Source: Malachius bipustulatus
Lineage: Eukaryota > Arthropoda > Insecta > Coleoptera > Melyridae
Assembly: GCA_910589415.1 (NCBI GenBank)
Contig: OU342630.1
Span: 63,980,186 to 64,044,185, forward strand
Direction: 5' to 3'
DNA length: 64,000 nucleotides
Part shown: piece by piece, positions 9,386 to 23,200 of the stretch
Layout of the letters: every line of letters begins with the position of its first letter
How positions within the stretch are numbered: position 1 is the stretch's first letter
Position numbers and translations under genes: made by a program
Notes under the pieces: model-generated
Seen by the model: only the letters and a program-made list of their open reading frames with translations
Told to the model about the DNA's origin: nothing
Databases searched by the model: none

Positions 9386-11285
9386 CCTTATGTTATGTTT
9401 ATATGTTTTTACTTTTTATGTTGTTGTTATGAATGATTGTTATGCACGGTTTGCCGATAGACTATGGCTGCGTTCCGGTCTTCTGACGTCACGCGGCTGG
9501 AAGACTACACACATGAGATTGCTCATATCTTTTTTATTGTCAGGAATAAATAAATAATTATTTGTAAGCTTGCATAAGTCGACAACAGTTATCCATTTAT
9601 TTTTTTTTTAATTTTCAAGGCTACTAAACACTAGAGTTTTCATTTGAGTTAACTTTTGTTTTTATCATAGCCGCCATATTGGTTTTTATGTCGTTTGGTA
9701 CAAAAAAAATTACGGAAACCAAAAATCAATAACAAATTAAAAAAATTGTAAAAATTTCATTTTACTTTTTTCGAAAAAAAATTTAAGATTTTTCTATAGT
9801 ATAGATAGATCTAGCACAAAGAAAAACTCAAGCGAGAAGGATGGAAGCAATATAATTTGACATTTATTTTATGAGCAACCTCGCCGCGATTAATTGCTGT
9901 AAGTCAAAATCCAAACACATGACGTCATTGCGCAGTAGTGACCAAAATAGCAAGTGATTATGTTCGTAATCTCCAACATGAACTGTTAGGAGGAACAGTG
10001 AATAAGAGATGCTGGCAGATTAATTCTGGAGCAGAAATTTCGAATTCAGAATCTATTTCAAGGAATCGAGGATTAGTAATTCGAAATCGTTCTATTTTGG
10101 TTAAGGAGTCAACAAATCAAGAAAAGTAAGAACATCATGTAAATATACCGACAAACTTTTAGGAGTCGTAGGGGGTAGTCAAAACAAACTTTTTATTTCT
10201 CAATAAACCTTGTCCAAAAACGCTTCGTTTTCGAGATGCGGGCTGTTAAAATTCTTTGAAAATTTTAATACTTATTGAATATCTATTAACTGGCTGCATT
10301 TAGAATAACTCTAAATTTGTGACAGTGCCGAAGAGATCCGATGACGTCATTGCGCCGACTTGACAAAAATAATCCCTCATAGTATTATAATATCTCTCTT
10401 TGTGTTCAGTGAACCGCCAGAGAACCATGCCTACTAAAACTAAACAAACTATCAACGTCAACATCAATAGTTAACCAAATTAACTTACGGAACGTACCCC
10501 TTGAATAACACAAACCAAACCATATATAAATAAACATACCCTCCTATGTCCTAAGTGTTTCAAAATGGCGGTTTCTGTCTGTATGTCAGCGGGACGATTT
10601 ATTGGCAATGCAGTCTTTCCTGATGTTTTATATCCAAAGAGTACTGGCATTTTTTCTGTATTCTGCAATGTTCTTATTTCTGTTTTCATTCGCTTATGTC
10701 ATCATTGTCATCGATGATCTCATCTTTTATTAATTTAAAATTGTTTTTAACGGCTAAAAAGCTACAAATAAAATACAAAACTGCTACAAGAAAAGTTTCC
10801 AATAATTCCAATCCAAACCAAACTCATGTTTTTAAAGTGCAAGCAAGCAAAGTGTGTAAACTTTTGACTACTCTAAGCTTTGGTTATTAGTTTACTTTAA
10901 TATTTGATATGATATGAACGGCTTTGATGAGGCGGATCACGTTTACTGACTCTGTTGTGACCAACTGACAAATGCCAATGATTTATAATTTAAAATTTTG
11001 TAATAAAAAACAATCTGTGACTTGACTAACTTGTGCTTGTGAGGCAATTCAGCAGATTTCAGTTGAAGATAATCTGATGAGTAAGTGTGAGCGGGTACCA
11101 GTCACCGCTATAATCAATGGTGACATTTACAATAATTAAATTATGAAAATATAATACTTCAGTTTGACAAATTTACTCATATAGATATACAAACTTTATA
11201 CACTTAGTTTTTGAAATATGTGATATTGCTCTTTTGACCTGATAAATTATCTTGGACGAGAAGAGGTGTTGCAGTGTTTCTTAAA
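9386..11285. other. intergenic region with scattered repeat fragments
   Basis: No complete gene. A short frame at 9938-10124 (plus) includes the words KRCWQINSGAEIS and ends near a GTAAGA that could be a donor, but I do not recognise it and it has no partner exon. Three TGACGTCA palindromes occur (9484, 9920 and 10342), two of them followed by TTGCGC. The last few hundred bases before 11286 should hold the kinesin promoter and 5' UTR. Confidence 0.4.
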
Positions 11286-14200
11286 ATGGTGAAGAGTAAG
11301 CGGGACCTCAAGTCTCCGAGGAGGAGGAATTCCCTATCACTGACAAACAGACCATTGACGAGGTTAAAATCGGGAACAACGAGCATTTCAACCTCGACGG
11401 ATCCAGTTTCTGCAGCGAATATAAAAGTCGTGGTCAGAGTTCGTCCGCCCAACGAGAAAGAACAAGATGACAACAGCAGGTAAAATTTAATTTCTTTATT
11501 TTTATTCATAAGAGTAAACAAACAGATAAAGATAAAAAAGGGATAAGAAAAAAGATGTTAAACAAATTGTATAAACTATCAACCAGTAGTGAAAGATTTC
11601 ATAACATAACTTGTCAACATCACACTTGAAATTCATAATTTGTCAGTGATTCTCATTGGAATAAATCCGACTAGTAGTTCAGGCTTGTCAACCCAATAAA
11701 CCAAATCCTAAGCGTTTTTTTCTTGTTACCACAGTTTCGAACCACTACTATGATTTCGAAACGAATCTTTTTTGTGTTAAACTAATGAATGACATCAGAA
11801 TTGAAAGGTTTGGTGCAAGAACCGGCAAAAACAAACTCAGTTACATGTTGTCACTAGTTCATAAATCTCTTGCATTTGGAGATTGTTTGTTGATGTAAAA
11901 AAAAAATTATTTTTTCATCGTGATCTTCAATGGTCTTCTAATTTCACTTGTAGGACATTATGACCCGTTTAAATAAAAATGAGACTGTACATGAATTACT
12001 TTACTACAATAAATTGTAATTTTACTTCTGACTGTATCATTTTTCATTAGTTTTATAACTTATCTAAAGAGCCAGTTTCATAATTATTAGTCACTTTAAA
12101 ATTTAAAAATGAATTACAATAATTACAATAGTTAAAGTGACTGTAAAATTTATCACAAAACCGGCCCATAATAAATAAATGATAAAAAATTTCAGAATCG
12201 TAATAAAACAAGTTGACGAGCAGATGCTGGTTTTCGATCCCAAAGAAAACGCGCAGCCCTTCTTCTACCACGGAGTCCAACAGAAGGGACGCGACCTCTT
12301 GAGAAGAGCAAACAAAGATCTACAATTCATTTTTGATCAGGTTTTCGGCTTCAACTCCACCAATCACGATATATTCATCAACACTACCCAGAGCTTGATA
12401 TCGTCCCTGATGAACGGCTACAACTGCTCGGTGTTTGCATATGGAGCGACCGGAGCCGGTAAAACACACACCATGATCGGGAACAACGAGAATCCCGGAA
12501 TCACGATGCTGACGATGGCAGAACTGTTCAAGCACAAAGCCGATTTGATGAGCGAAAGAGACTTTGAATTGGGCATCACTTATTTGGAGGTTTATAACGA
12601 AAATGTGCAAGACTTGCTGAATCCGGGGACTCCGTTGCATTTGAGAGAGGACGGAAAGTACGGCGTCATGGTAGCCGGGAATAAGATCCACAAGATCGAT
12701 AATCCGGACGAACTCTTCAGTTTGCTGGAACAAGGGAATAAGAATCGTACCCAACATCCAACAGATGCTAACGCAGAAAGTTCAAGATCTCATGCTGTCT
12801 TCCAAGTTTATATACAAATGAACATTCGAGCAACTTCTGAGGTAACTTATTTGGTTTTCTATTTAAATTATGTATAACGTAATAATATATTATGCATGCA
12901 ACAGGGCTATTAATATCCGAGTCAGATATGAGCTGTAGGTGGTGAGTGTCTTAATCATAATACAATGAGTCCTTATTCGCGAGTTGCATACATTATTTTT
13001 TCTACAAAAATATACCTAAAAGATTTTTAGGTTCAGAAGGCACCCAAAATTTCACGATTTGTTTGTCATTGTTGCCATTTTGCATTATAGTACCAAATAT
13101 ACTGTAACGCTATTGGCCACTTTGCCAGTTCACTAATGAACATTAATGTTATGAGTGAGTAGAAAAAAGTGTTTATTCATCTTGACACAATTCCAGATGA
13201 GGACAGCCAAGCTGAGCATGATCGATTTAGCCGGCAGCGAACGAGGCGCCGCCACCGGTTATTCAGGAGCCCGATTCACCGAAGGTGCCAACATCAATAA
13301 ATCCCTCCTGGCTCTCGGCAACTGCATCAACAGCCTCGCCGACGGGCAACGACACGTGCCCTACAGAGACTCGAAGCTGACGAGGCTGCTAAAGGACAGT
13401 CTCGGGGGGAACTGCCAGACCGTCATGATCGCCAACGTCTCCCCCTCCTCGCTCTCCTATGAGGACACCTACAACACGCTGAAGTACGCGACGAGGGCCA
13501 AGAAAATCAAGTCCAACATGAAGAAGAACGTCGTCAAGGTGGAACTGCACGTCGGACAGTACGTCAAAATGGTCGAGGAGCTGAACAAGCAGGTCGCCAA
13601 GCTAAAGAAAGAGCTGGAGGAGAGAGGCAATCAAGCGATCGTGAAATCTCCCGACATGTCGCAGAGCTCTCAACTGATGAAACTGTACGCTGAGCGAAAA
13701 GAAGCGTTGGCTAGGATTCATCAGATCGAAGTTTCCGAACAACTGTGCATCATGACTAGGTAAATTGTTATGATAATTGTAAGTTTTTCAGTTGATCGCT
13801 AATCATTTCTTTTGATTCTTTTTTTCTTTCATCTGATCACTTTAGATGAACGTCCCTGAATTAAAATTCTAGGGGAATGAGATTGGTAACAAAACCGATT
13901 AAGTTGTAAGGGATTATTTTTGTCACTACTAGCTTAATAATTGAGGTTGAGCTGCCAAAAAAATCTAGACTTTTCGTTTCAGAAACTGGATAATTCCGTA
14001 CCTTGATAGAAAAGTGTCAATGTTAATTTTTATTGTTTAGAGGAAAGGAGCATATATGATACTTAATTATTTTAGTGGTGCCAACACTGGCCTTAGAGCT
14101 CATACCCTCAAATTACTGAGGGTCATTGTTTGGACTATGACCCCTCTTCTATTAATATAATAATTGGTCATGTGTAATTATAATGAAGGGAAATTAAATA

Positions 14201-17200
14201 GATCAGAGGTCAGTGAGTGTGTAAAACTAAATTCCCTCTTCAATTAACTGAAATGAACTCCCAGCCACTTTAACCCTTAGTTGGTAACATCCGACTCTGA
14301 GGCGGATGCCAAGTTTTGATGCTGCGCTGAATCCAAACGAATGAATGTACAAAAATTTCGTATTAGGTATGTTCTAGTTGGTTGCCAAAAAGTCCATAGC
14401 CGCCTTCGCGAAAATACGTCTGTGAGACGGGTGTTACTCAGAACGATATATTTCAGTCCATCTCTCAGTCGGCTGTTGGTCGAAAGTATGGTGAATGAAA
14501 AGGTATAATATATAAAAAAATGTATAAAAATGAAATAAGTCTTGTTTTAATAAAATATATTTGTGTTTACTAGAATACATTCGAATAAATATGTAATTAT
14601 ACATATTATTATAATACATATTCCGACTGAGCGACGGATGTTACCTATAATGCTGGAACTGTAATATGATCACCGACTGAGAGACGGATGTTACTTATAA
14701 AGTGAAAAAAAGTATGTTACCAACTAAGGGTTAAGCTGAAATCCATGTTGACTCCAAACAGCATTTTTGTGGACTTAATAGGCTGAGTGTTATTGCTATA
14801 ACTCTCCTCTAACACTTTCTTTCTTTTGATAATGGCAGTTAAATTGCTGCAAATGATACAAGATACAATAATTACATATTATCATCTTCATTTTCCATTT
14901 CATGTAAATTTTCTTAATTGTATACAAAAAACAATATACAATATTTACAAAAAATGCGATTCCCTTTCAAAGAGCGTTCAAAACAATAAACAGACTTATT
15001 AGCGAAATAAAAAAAAATATGGAAAAGATAGGAATAACAAATGATCGGATGACTTGGATGAGAAAATACTCAAGTAATAGATACCATAGAACAAGATATG
15101 GAGGTGAATTATCTAAGGAAAGAAAAAAATGTCTATGGAGTGCCCCAAGGACCAGTAATTGGACCACTGCTGTTTGTGATTTATATAAATGAATGCACAG
15201 AACTATAACATTGTGTAACAGTGTTTTTCTAATATATTTTTTTTTTTTTTATTGGTAATTTAAGTATACAGGATGTTCAAACCGATCTGGAAATTTTACT
15301 ATTTTTTTAGTGATATTTTGTGTGTTTTTTTAGACAAAGCAAAGAAGAGGCAAACAGTAGACTGAGTGGGCTTATAATTGATTCTCCAGAATTGTGTGAA
15401 GGCCACAAGAAGTTGGGTAACACCATGCAAAGATGCCAGAAAAAGGAGACCGCCTATAAAGAAGAGCTGGCCAGCATGGAAACGAAGAAAATCGAGCTCG
15501 CCTCGAAAACAGCAGACTTGGTCAAGAAATTCCCACAACTGAAACAAATTTCCGAAACTGAAGAGTGCAAACTATCGAAATTTGAAAGTGAACTAAAGGT
15601 ATGCATTACACCCTTGTAATTTTTTAGCATTTCCTGATGATGTAACTGGTAAATTATCAGGTGGAGCTGGCTAAAAAAGAACGAGACTTCTACAAGCAGC
15701 AAGTCGAAGAGAGGGGAGACCTGCTGTCTAAAATGTGTCAGGTGCTGAAGCCCTGTTACCAGCAGCTGCGCGGTCACGGTCTGGTGAGCGAGAGGCTTAC
15801 GGAGTCGTTCCAGGCGCTGATCAGCGACATGCAAGGCGTGAGGGGCATCAAGTGGGAGAAGGAGGTCGCGGACTCCGGCATGGGTTCGACGAGGAGCAAC
15901 AGCAGCTCGGACGAGGAAGGGCGTCCTATCAAGAGGAAGCTCGACGAAGAGAGCGCGCCTTCGAGCACTTCTCTCGATAGCACATTCACCCTGCCGTCCT
16001 GCAAGACCAAGCCGAAAATCTGCGCAAGTCAGCTTCTCGCTAAAGGTGGGCTCGCATATCCGTACGTTACCCAAGTAATCACAGAATTAATTTGCGGCTT
16101 CTCGATTGTCTTCTATGATTAAGAATAGAATAACGGACGAATCTGTAAATTAACTGATGAAATATATTCGTATATTGCAGCCCGTTTATTTTATCTAGGG
16201 GAATATTTACTTCTCAGACGGATCAGGTGCTTGTGACGTCACGAGTCACGTGCAGAATCGGGTTTTACTCTTTCAGAGGAATTTAATTTCAGTTGAATCT
16301 GGAAAGTTTTTTTTGTGCAGATATGTGATACATTGTTGTAATCAGAAAAAAACTATTAAAAAATATGGAAACCCAAAATGGTGCTGATAAGAAAAAAAAT
16401 TAACAAGCTTATCTCCATCATCTTGAAAGATATAATAAAAGTCATGGCAAATTCCAATTTTCCGTACATAAGTGCCCTAATGGATCTAAATTAAAAAAGC
16501 TAGCTGCATTTGTTTGTATATTAGAACATAAAACAAAAATTCTCGTTTTTCCCGATAGCATGAAAACTAAAAATTCAACATAACTAACGAAAGTTTCTTA
16601 ATAAATTAATTGAAAGAAAAACTACCAAAAATCAAGCCATTGATTTTTGTGTCAAAAAAGTACATATTCTTGGTTCTTGGTAGAGGTACATACTTTATTT
16701 CTTCCAAGAAAATAATTTAAGAGAAATTAAATCAAGTACTAATTTCTGCATCCATTCAAGGGCTTGTATACAAGCTTTATGACACTTCTTCAAAAATTAC
16801 AACATTTTGTGCCATTGTTCCAGCATTGTTTCATACATACCGAGTGACAAGTTTCAAAGCAGAACATAGGCGAATAGCATTGGAAATCACATATTTGCAG
16901 TTTATTTCTCACCACTTTTATCTATAAGAACGGTAATGGTGTCTATCGAAAGAGAATTGTTTTCTGAGCATGCTGATACCAAATACTTAATAATTAACAG
17001 TTTTTTTATCATCCCAGAAGAACTTAAACATTTTCAAAATTAAAAGATGAGCAGCCATGACATGCTAAATTCTGATAAATTTTTGGCTGTCAAAGCAAAT
17101 ATTTTCAATTATTTAATTTATTTCAATTCTGATTGAACATCACTAAACAATTACGAAAATCCTCATTCACCATCGTTTTGTTTTACCAAAAATTGACTAT

Positions 17201-20200
17201 GAAAAATAAACACGTAAAATAATTGAACTAAAACAGATTCAAGTACCTACAACAAATATTCAAATAGTCCTTCATTTTGAAATCAATATTCCCACCCTTT
17301 TATAAATTGTGCTTCGGACTCGTCGTCCGAGTTGTTGGCTATTAACGAGTGAACATTCAGCAATGAATAGCTCTGTAAATTTTGTTTTTGGTAATCCCAA
17401 GATCCCAAGAAAAGTCACAACAAGGATGAGCTGCTAAATCGGGAGATCTGGCCGGCCAGTTAGTACCACGGCGATAAACACGCATTAGAATAGCCATTAT
17501 TAGTATTATTATTCATTGACAATCTTTGCAGGGAAACGTGTATCAGTAATTAAAAATATTTGTTTTGACAGTAACAAAATTATTCGAACTAGGCATGTCA
17601 TGGCCGCTCACAATTTTAATTTTGAAAATGTTTAAGTTCTTCTCGGATGATAAAAAAACTGTTAATTATTAAGTATTTGGTATCAGCGTGCTCAGAAAAT
17701 AATTATCTTTCGATAGACACCATTACCGTTCTTGTAGATAAAAGTGGTGAGAAATAAACTGCAAATATGTGTTTTCCCATGCTATTCGCCTATGTTCTGC
17801 TTTGAAACTTGTCACACGGTATATCGGATAGTCTTTATATTATGTATTTTAGTTATTTCTTTCATTCCTATTAAATAATTTATGATAATGAAAATAAAAT
17901 TATTTTATGATATAAAATATGCTATAAATGATTAACTTTCTACGTGTTCAATTCACTTGCAAAGTATAGAGCCTATGTGCTTGAGAAAATATGCGTAGGT
18001 ACTGCTTAGAATTCTGAATGTCCACCATTAAACAATCTGAGAGGTACTGCCCTAAAATAAAATAAATGGACTGTATGTAAAATCACTTTCAGAAATAATG
18101 GTAGGGTCGTGTTCGTGCTAGATGACAGAAATTAATGGTTCAATATTGAACGTGCTAGCAGAGCTGGGCACGAGTACTCGTAAACAATTTGAGTACAGTC
18201 AAACCTGGATAAGACGGACACTGAATAAGGCGGAAATCTGTCTATCCAGGAAATTTTTCCCGGTCCCGAATTAAGCTATATACATTACATGTTAACTTCC
18301 ACTGCTCAAGCCGGAAACTGCGTAACGCGGAGACGGAACACGTTTTTTAACCTTATGCACGCAATTTCACCTGCATAAGACGGAAGCGGACCGACGTCGC
18401 CACCTAATAAAACCCTTCATCTCCGCATGTTCTCGCGCGTCTATTCAACTTCTCGGAATTTTTATTGCGGCAATAAAAACTGTCTGTAGGTACTTATGCA
18501 CTTCCTGTGTAGTCCTGTTCGGATTCAATTTTTATTTTAGTCAATTCTTAACTCTCCAACTGTGAGCGTAAAAATATTTTTATGTAGTAGGTACAATATT
18601 CGAATATTCGATAATTATGTCTGCAAATATAAAATTAAACACGCTAACACTGAAATATAAAATAGATTTAATTTACATATCAAAAAATTAATTGGTTTTT
18701 TACTTTACAAGTAAGTGTTTGTATGTATGTACGTACTGTTGGGCATTTTCCGTGCTAAGCAGGTTTGTTTCCGGCTTAGACAGTTTTGTTGTTTAAGCCG
18801 GAAACCTGTATAAGACGGAATTTATTTTCGGTCCCAGGCGTTTCCGGGTTATCCAGGTTTCACTGTACTCAGAAAATGTACTCGTAAATATTTACTCATG
18901 AGTACTTTTGGCATAGTCAGCTGTACGAGTACGAGTAACACTCGTGAAAACACAAGTAACAAGTACGAGTATGTTTACTCGTGATACAAATAAACAAGAA
19001 ACAAGGTATGTCAGCGCGCAGCCTATAACGTCATGCTTGTGAAAGCTACACACGACACAGCACGGCAGTAATATTAATAAAAGTGAATTATTGGTTTATT
19101 TCGATGTTATTGTATTTGCTGAAGTAATTTTAATTAGTTCACCACTCTTGGAGGCTACTTATAACTTAATGATGATTGCTGAACTGAATTGCAGGTTAAA
19201 TAAAAACGTAATACAGTATATGACAGCAGTGACAGTGCAAGTGCGCAGAAAGGTGAACTTGTTTTTAGTTCCGTTCCCTGATGATGACATGATGTCATTT
19301 CTACTCATAAAACTACCTGTAATTCACGAGTAATATTCCTCGAGTAGTTGAAATTGAGTATTTTGGATGGAAAGTACTTATGAGTAAAAAATTACGAGTA
19401 TTTTTTTAATTGTAATAAAAATACTAGTAAAGAACATGGCCAGCTCTGCGTGCTAGTTTCTTGACTTATTTTAGGACAGAGGTCCGGTTGCACAAACGTT
19501 AATTACAGATCTGCCAGATAATTACTGATTTTAAAATGCCCAGTATTATCAAAATATTGGTGGGATATTGCTGGAAATAAATCCTTCTCCTTTTTAGAAG
19601 AGTTAATTACTGATAAAAAATAGATCATTCAAAATATTCACCATATTTTCAAAATTTGCAATTTAAAATCAATAATTATCTGAAAAATCTATAATCAACG
19701 TTTGTGCAACTGGACCAGAGTCTATTTTAAATATGATTTAATTTGCTTCGGGTAAAGATCAAGATATAGAGTGTCAAAATTTTTATAAAATTTTATTTTT
19801 TGATATCAAACTAATTTACTTACTTATATTTTTTTGTAAGTTTGATAACACCATTATACCGTGTTCTATCGACGGTAACTCGACAAAAGGGCTTAAGCGG
19901 AATAACCTAAATTTTACAGTAGCAAGAAAAAACGATTATTTGTACTTTTGATTTTTCTTAAGCATTTTTTGAAACTCGTAAATATTATAATTTTTTTTGT
20001 ATTTTGTAGTAAAGTAGGAATAATTTACCTATAGTTTTTTTCCGAAATAATCCAAAAAATTGCCGCATACGCCTTTTTTTGTTTTTATTTCTATGCTTAC
20101 GCCCTTTTCAGTGGCGCCTACGTTTTTTGCCAATGGCAGAAACCTCTTTAGAATGTCACTTAAGAATACTATACGCCTTTTCAGTTTTTGAGAGTATCAT

Positions 20201-23200
20201 TTTTGCCTGTTGCTTACGCTCAGTATATATTCCTAGGCTTGATGCATAAAATTTTTTTTCTTCTGTAAAAAAAAATATTATACACCGACTGTTATTTCGA
20301 GGAGCTATATGAATGAAAAAGAAAATCAGCTAGGTCGACTTTTTTTGTATTAAATATTTCCCTCGGATATTTTCATAAGTTTAATTTTGCATTCATTTAC
20401 CACTATCACCTTGGGGTAATCAAATGAGTTTTTATTTTTATTTTGTATTAACACCTAAAAATGTTACCTGTCTTTAGGGAAATGATAAGGCTTAAAAAGT
20501 AAAGTCAACTTTACAGTAAAAAAATATATTTTATAGAAAACAAAATAACGCGATATCTATAGATAGAAAAGGCGTAAGAGACATTTCGAAACAAGTCTGC
20601 AATTAGGGTTTTAAATAATATTGAAAATCACATTCTTAGAATACTCAGCTGTAATAGACAAATTATTTTAAGCCTACAAAAGTTATTTAATTACTATTTT
20701 TCTGTGTTTTAAATGAATTACTGCGAAATCGTACAAACAGTTTGCATGCAGGATCTTATGCAATTGGAGGTTACACTTTTCAATTTTATTTTTATCGAAA
20801 AGACGTAACCGACCAAAAATATTTTGCGTATTTATTTATGGTTATTGACAATTATTATTATGAATACAAATTACATTCAATTGTAGAGAAAGCACTTATA
20901 AGGAAATAAAATATAATTTGAGATTATTATTTACCATTCAAGCTCTTGTAAAGTGATGAAGGCGTATCACTAATGCACAGCACGAGAACCGGGCGGTTAC
21001 TGAAACCGGTTTGAGACGCAATTGGGAATCTTTTTGTCGCTTACATTCAGAGAAGTTGAATTATTTCTGAATTCAAAATCCTGGGGTTTGCTACCTATAT
21101 TTCATTGATATAGCAAAGCAAGACGAATTAAATGACACCAAAATTTCATTTTCAGGATTTTGTCGCTTACGCCTTTTTGTCGGGTTACCGTCGCTATAGA
21201 AAAGTCAACATAGGGAATACGTGTAAACAATACTTCAACAACACTTTGAGAATAAATGACATTCCCTTGGAAACTACTAAGTTTCCTAGGATACTATACA
21301 ATTTCCTTGGACACTATCGATGGTCTAATTCTAATACCCCGTAACTGTATGAATCAATATTTTACAGGAGAGAGCTTTTTTAGTTTTAAAGGGCTAAATA
21401 TGATTTAGGAGGTTACAAAACTTTTTTTGTAGCCAATTTCCCAAGCCAATACGGTGTATTTCAATTCATGACAGAGTAAACGTACAACCGAATGGCGCGA
21501 AAAAGTAAAATTTGGATTTTTGCAGATACGGGGTATTAGAATTAGACCATCGCTATACAAGTCTTAAACCAGAGTGGCTTCGATCCTTAATGTAGTGTTT
21601 TGCCTATGTTACCTTTCCTATGCAACACAGTTTATACATACATCAAAAGAAATTTTCCAATGTACAATAATTTTTTTGCATTGTTAACAGTGAAATTACT
21701 AAATTAACAAAACTCCCTAAAATAACAAAAATTTTAGGAAGTGATTCCTGGCTCTGGCTCATTCTAAGAAAAAAATTACCCATGCACCGTTTTTTTTTTT
21801 TTTTTTTTGAGATACAAGGTGTTAAAAAATCATTATTTTTGCATTTTCTGATGATATACCGGAAACCATTTCAGATACAGAACTCTGCTTTTGGATTTTG
21901 TACATGTCATATCATTGACATTAGCTACATTTTTATCACCAACTCAGGTTTTTCGTGTGCAATTGGCGGAGTTTCTAGGATACGCAATGTTTTTTTTTGC
22001 CCTTAATTTTCCAACACATGTTTTGAAACAACCAAAGTGAGTGTTTCATCGTAAATGACTGTTTTTTTTTTAGAAAACGGTTCTAGTTAACAAATATGAC
22101 CACAAGTACCTTTTTTGTGTAGAAAATATTGGCGGTTTTAAAAAAATATGAAATAATAATATAATAATGTTTATTTTTGAAGAATATTACATTCTTTATA
22201 ACTATAATACTATAATATATAATACTTAATTAAATCTACATTAAATCAAACCTACTTTCGTATACATTTTTTTCCTACGAGCTAATTATTTCTTTTTGCT
22301 TATTTTGCACTATCATGTTTTTATTTTTATTCTCAATAGCTATGTTTATCTCAAGATCGCGTGGTCAGTAATTTTATCATCGTTAGTTGTTTACAATATC
22401 CATTTCATACCTATATGTGTTATGCTTATCAACAATGCAATAATCTAATAGTGTCCTACTTTTACTTGTCCATTGATTTCTACCAAATATTCACCATTTT
22501 CTTCTTTTTCTGTTCTATTTTCTTCTTGTATACACCACAATTTACATCAAAAACATCATGACTTACGTCCATATTCAAATTCAATTTTCTATTCACCTCA
22601 ACACAATTGATACATTTCTTCTTTTTTTCGCAGTCTTTTGATAAATGTTCTCCGCTGCATCTGAAACACGCCATTCTATTTTTACATGCTTCTTTTTTAT
22701 GATTGTATCCCCCACAATTGAAGCATCCCTTTATATGTAAATGCTCGTAAATATAACAGCGATCCCAACCAATGTTAATTTTTTGCATCTCCATTATCTG
22801 CTTGAACGATGACTCATCCACTTCTGCAATCAAGTCCCAGTATCTCTTTTTCTTTGTTTCTAACAATTTAACTATCTTTATTTGACTCACATAGTAGTTG
22901 TTCTGTTGTTTAATTTGACTGATTATTTCTTCGTCTTCATTCACTTCACTCAGTCCACGTATTTTTATTCTTCTTTTTAACTTCTCAATCATTTCTGCTT
23001 TAAGATTTTCGCCATCCTTTTTTGTTTCACAATTTACTATAATAGCACCACCTTTTGTTTTCTTTATGCTTTTCACTTTGTTGGAGACAGGATCAACAGT
23101 ATCCCTCAATTCCTTTTCAATTTTTTCATGTTCCTTTTTAACTTCATTTTTATTTATCTCATTTTTAGGTTTAATAATCACAGGTGTGATTGTTTCCTTA

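Noticed and set aside
9938..10129. Possible exon KRCWQINSGAEIS...
   Set aside because: It lacks an ATG and a partner exon, and I do not recognise the sequence. It is kept only as a note in the intergenic entry.
12320..12757. 145-residue minus-strand frame
   Set aside because: Antisense shadow of the kinesin motor exon.
15454..16074. Long minus-strand frame of about 206 residues
   Set aside because: It is the antisense shadow of kinesin exons 4-5, whose reading is fixed by splice phase and homology.
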